Below are positions 60,670 to 64,000 of a DNA stretch of 64,000 nt, piece after piece. The DNA comes from Devosia sp. (GTDB taxonomy: Bacteria; Pseudomonadota; Alphaproteobacteria; Rhizobiales; Devosiaceae). The translations under genes and the position numbers were made by a program. The stretch spans positions 124,001 to 188,000 of the forward strand of contig NZ_JANQAH010000009.1 of the NCBI RefSeq assembly GCF_024707125.1, read 5' to 3'. The notes below the pieces were generated by a model that saw nothing but the letters and a program-made list of their open reading frames with translations, had not been told where the DNA came from and searched no databases. The stretch's first letter is position 1, and each line of letters opens with the position of its first letter.

Positions 60670-62823
60670 TCACGCTGCGCGCTGCTTGCGTGACGGCGCA
60701 GGCGTCTCCAATTGAAAAATATCGACGATGCGGTCGAGGGCCTGGGTCTGGGCCTCGGTCTGCTCGATGGCGGCATGGGTTTCCTGCACCAGGGCCGCAT
60801 TGTGCTGGGTCACCTCGTCGAGCGTCTGAATGGACACGGTGACCTCGCCGATGGCGGCGGCCTGCTCGCGGCTGGCCTTGGCGATGGCGCCGACAAGTGT
60901 AGTATTCTGCTGCATGACGTCGAGCATCTGCATCAGCTTGTTGCCGGCGGCCGCCACCAGTTCCTCGCCGCTCCGAACCTCGCTGCCGCTCTTTTCGACC
61001 AATTGCTTGACCTCGGACGAGGCCTGGGCGGTCGATTGGGCGAGGCGCCGCACTTCGACGGCCACGACGGCAAACCCTTTGCCCGCTTCGCCAGCCCGCG
61101 CCGCTTCGACCGAAGCATTGAGCGCGAGAAGATTGGTCTGGAAGGCGATGTCGTCGATCAGCCCGATGATATTGGCAATCTGGCCGGAAGAGTGGGTGAT
61201 CCGCTGCATGGCTTCCGTCGCTTCGCTCATGACGGCGCCGCTCTGCTGGGCCACGCTGGCGACCGAGGCGGTCTTGTGAGCAGCCTCCTCGGCGCGGCCG
61301 GCATTCTCGACCACCGTACCGGCCAGCGCTTCCATGGCCGCCGACGTCTGCTCGATGGTGGCGGCCTGGCGGGTCGTGCGGTCGGAAAGGTCGTTGGCCC
61401 CGCTCAGCAGCTCGCCACCGGCCACGCGCAGCGATCTGGCTGTTGTCTGCAACTGGTGCATGACATCGGCAAAGCGCTCCACAGTCGCGTTGAGCGCCAG
61501 GCGCAGGTCTTCGAACTCGACCGGGAATGGCGTCGCAATGCCACCGGTCAGATCGCCATCGGCAAGACGCTTCAGCCCAGCCCCGAGCGCCGCCACCGAT
61601 TGCTTCCGCGCGGTTACGTCCGTTGCGAACTGCACGATCTTGTAGGCCCGGCCGGTTTCGTCGCAGATCGGGGTAAAAGTGCTCTGGATCCAGACTTCGC
61701 GTCCTTCGCGGCTACGACGGCGATATTCGCCGCTTTTGAATTCTCCGCCTGCCAGATCGAGCCAGAACTGCCTGTAGCTTTGGCTACTGGGATCGGTATC
61801 GAAGAGAAAGAGCGCATTGGGCTGGCCGGCAATATCCTCGAGGCGATAGCCGAGCAGACTGAGAAAGTTGGCATTGGCACCGGCCACCGTGCCGTCGAGA
61901 TTGAATTCCACCACGATCTGCGAGCGCGAGATGGCCTGCAATTGCCCGGTATGGTCGGCGGCCTCGGCGAGGTGCTGACGGGCCTGCGCGTCCAGCACGG
62001 CTTTTTCAGCCGCATTGGCGCGAAAAACCTCGACCGTGCGCGCCATCAGGCCCAGTTCATTGCCATTCCTGAGATAGGGAATGGCATGAGCGAGATCGCC
62101 CTCGGCGATCGCCGCCATGGCTTCGGAGAGGCGCGGAATTGGCCGGGTAATGGCGCGCGAAACCAGAAAAGCGGCAAGACCGAGGACCAGCACGGCCAGC
62201 GCCACGATGCCCGCCAGCACCAGCATGGAGCGATTGAGCACCGCCTCGATGGGCGCACGGGCCACGGCAACCATCAGCGCGCCGATGACCGTGCCGTCCT
62301 CCTTGGCGATCGGCTGGTAGCGAAGAAAGTAACCCGCGCCGGCGATCTCGCCGCTTTCGGTCACGGCCCTATTGGCGAGGAGCGCGGCATGGAGCGCGGT
62401 TCCTGCGGCGATGGGCTGATCGAGCAGACGCTCGCCCGTATCGTCAATGAGGCTGGTCGTGCCAACGACAAGGTCGGGAGACTGCTCGGGGTCAAACACA
62501 TAGATGGCGACATCCTGCCCGGCGACGCCGGCAATGGCATCGATCATGTCATTGGTGCGGAAGCGCGGCATGCTGCGGCCGGTCAGCGTCTCGACATTGC
62601 CCGAGCCGTCCACGACCACTTCGAGATTGGGCAGATTGACCTGAAAGATTTGCGCGGCAATGCGGGTCGAGGAGCGGATGGCGTCCTCGGCATCGCTGCT
62701 GACTGTGCTCGAAAGCGTGACAAAGAGTGCGCCCAGAATGGTGACGCCGGCGAGCAGAATGCCGATGATCGACATGGCCGCAATAACCACGGTCAGTCGC
62801 AGATGGCTGAGGATGGAAAACAT
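60670..62823 (-). CDS. Methyl-accepting chemotaxis protein with periplasmic sensor, HAMP and PAS domains
   Basis: 717 residues from ATG 62823. Domain order: membrane segment at about 12-35, a periplasmic sensor domain (about 36-200), a second membrane segment (RSMLVLAGIVALAVLVLG), HAMP (ITRPIPRLSEAMAAIAEGDL), a PAS domain (NFLSLLGYRLEDIAGQ), a second HAMP-like stretch (LADGDLTGGI) and the MCP signalling domain with the hairpin tip IGLIDDIAFQTNLLALNASV. There is no CheR-tethering pentapeptide at the C-terminus. No che or flagellar genes are near. The PAS domain suggests redox or energy sensing in addition to a periplasmic ligand. Confidence 0.9.
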   Translation of the reverse strand: MFSILSHLRLTVVIAAMSIIGILLAGVTILGALFVTLSSTVSSDAEDAIRSSTRIAAQIFQVNLPNLEVVVDGSGNVETLTGRSMPRFRTNDMIDAIAGVAGQDVAIYVFDPEQSPDLVVGTTSLIDDTGERLLDQPIAAGTALHAALLANRAVTESGEIAGAGYFLRYQPIAKEDGTVIGALMVAVARAPIEAVLNRSMLVLAGIVALAVLVLGLAAFLVSRAITRPIPRLSEAMAAIAEGDLAHAIPYLRNGNELGLMARTVEVFRANAAEKAVLDAQARQHLAEAADHTGQLQAISRSQIVVEFNLDGTVAGANANFLSLLGYRLEDIAGQPNALFLFDTDPSSQSYRQFWLDLAGGEFKSGEYRRRSREGREVWIQSTFTPICDETGRAYKIVQFATDVTARKQSVAALGAGLKRLADGDLTGGIATPFPVEFEDLRLALNATVERFADVMHQLQTTARSLRVAGGELLSGANDLSDRTTRQAATIEQTSAAMEALAGTVVENAGRAEEAAHKTASVASVAQQSGAVMSEATEAMQRITHSSGQIANIIGLIDDIAFQTNLLALNASVEAARAGEAGKGFAVVAVEVRRLAQSTAQASSEVKQLVEKSGSEVRSGEELVAAAGNKLMQMLDVMQQNTTLVGAIAKASREQAAAIGEVTVSIQTLDEVTQHNAALVQETHAAIEQTEAQTQALDRIVDIFQLETPAPSRKQRAA

Positions 62824-62968
62824 GCAGGTCCCCGCAAGACATCGGCGTCCCAACGCCGTTGCGGAAAAGACTGCGATAGAAATGTTAACTGAAGCTTGCC
62901 TAAGGCGCAAAATCACGCAGCGCCAATGGCTTGCTCAAATTCTAGGCATAACGCGCAAAAGAGGGAAG

Positions 62969-62998
62969 CAAAAAGGGCCGCCCCTGCGGGCGGCCCTT
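62969..62998 (-). terminator. Rho-independent terminator of the atp operon
   Basis: On the minus strand AAGGGCCGCCC and GGGCGGCCCTT form a perfect 11-bp stem with loop GCAG, followed by TTTTT. It lies 26 bases after atpC. Confidence 0.92.
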
Positions 62999-63024
62999 CA
63001 AAAACTGTATCCAGTCGGCGTCCC

Positions 63025-63447
63025 TTAGTGGACGTGACCTTCATTGAGCTGCTGGGCTTCGAGCGCCAGGTTCAGCAGCGCGCTGACGAACTGCTGGGCA
63101 TAGGACTTGTCCTCGGGCGTTTCGGCCCGGGCGAGTTCTTCCTCGGCAGCCTTGATCTGCGCCTGCAGGTCCGAATGGTCGAATTCGGAGAAGGGCACGG
63201 ATTCTTCGGCCAGGATTGTCAGGCCGGCGGGCGAGACGTCGGCAAAGCCGCCGCGGACGAAGAAAACTTCCGATGCATTATCACCGGTCACGGTGATGAA
63301 ACCGGGACGCAGCGTGGTCATGAAGGGCGCGTGGTCGGCCATGACGGTGAAATAGCCCTCGGTACCCGGCACGCTGACCGACTGCACGGTCTGCGAAACC
63401 AGCAGACGTTCGGGCGACACGATCTCGATCTTGAGGCCTTCAGCCAT
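63025..63447 (-). CDS. atpC: ATP synthase F1 epsilon subunit
   Basis: 140 residues. The N-terminal beta-sandwich (EIVSPERLLVSQTVQSVSVPG, ADHAPFMTTLRPG) and C-terminal helices (DLQAQIKAAEEELARAETP) are normal for the alphaproteobacterial epsilon subunit, which couples and regulates F1 rotation. It is last in the atp operon, 86 bp after atpD, and followed by a strong terminator. Confidence 0.96.
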   Translation of the reverse strand: MAEGLKIEIVSPERLLVSQTVQSVSVPGTEGYFTVMADHAPFMTTLRPGFITVTGDNASEVFFVRGGFADVSPAGLTILAEESVPFSEFDHSDLQAQIKAAEEELARAETPEDKSYAQQFVSALLNLALEAQQLNEGHVH

Positions 63448-63533
63448 TTTTTTGGTCCCTTAAGCGGAGAAAACCCGAAACATCGGGCTTATGCGCTGGG
63501 CCCGCCGCGAGCGGCGAGCCCAAGTTGCAAAAA

Positions 63534-64000
<467 letters not shown>

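Noticed and set aside
60712-62892. 726-codon plus-strand frame across the chemoreceptor
   Set aside because: Shadow of the MCP gene. Length comes from high third-position GC and lacks any recognisable domain.

Overview
The window is GC-rich, gene-dense chromosomal DNA from an alphaproteobacterium. A Hyphomicrobiales member close to Devosia or Pelagibacterium (Devosiaceae) is my best guess. The support is the rplU-rpmA-GNAT-obgE-proBA-nadD-rsfS-rlmH-envC-ctpA-rppH order, an Mrp antiporter with fused A and B subunits, a ScfR/aceA pair, a phn cluster with two phnE genes, and palindromic intergenic repeats of rhizobial type. The genus is inference. I see no insertion sequence, prophage, integrase or CRISPR array.

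Layout. 1-2459: end of an exopolysaccharide locus (sugar-phosphate transferase, and a Wzz/BY-kinase-like protein without a Walker A loop). 2456-7412: putrescine catabolism, with puuD and an aldehyde dehydrogenase diverging from puuA-puuB. 7409-13401: mrpAB-C-D-E-F-G cation/proton antiporter operon on the minus strand, with mrpG broken by a frameshift. 13489-23718: a complete-looking C-P lyase operon (phnFGHIJKLM-CDEE) with a PHO box and two copies of a putative PhnF operator. Its PhnJ lacks three of the four cysteines that hold the Fe-S cluster and do the chemistry. 23781-28606: AraC regulator, exported amidohydrolase, exported SH3/crystallin-like protein, and a repeat-rich gap. 28607-34617: arginine deiminase and antiporter (arcD with a frameshift, arcA), a small membrane protein, exoD, hdeD and nhaC, which look like a pH-stress operon. 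34697-38601: a second AraC regulator and three exported proteins. 38611-42725: AcoR-type sigma-54 activator divergent from an acetaldehyde-type dehydrogenase and a DUF779 gene, with a clear -24/-12 promoter and an upstream palindrome. 42845-46009: isocitrate lyase, a 75-residue unknown, and divergent scfR. 46026-46115: tRNA-Ser(CGA). 46327-60668: a metallo-hydrolase and the ribosome/Obg/proline/NAD/cell-envelope run. 60670-62823: a chemoreceptor. 62969-64000: end of the atp operon (atpD partial, atpC, terminator).

How the parts fit. Many modules concern nutrient scavenging or pH and ion homeostasis: phosphonate phosphorus under PhoB/PhnF control, polyamine nitrogen and carbon, arginine deimination with ammonia release, Mrp and NhaC antiporters, and the glyoxylate shunt under ScfR with acetaldehyde oxidation. 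The two frameshifts (mrpG, arcD) both fall in short homopolymers, so sequencing error is a live alternative to real inactivation.

The strongest candidate for something new is the degenerate PhnJ inside an otherwise intact and apparently regulated C-P lyase operon.
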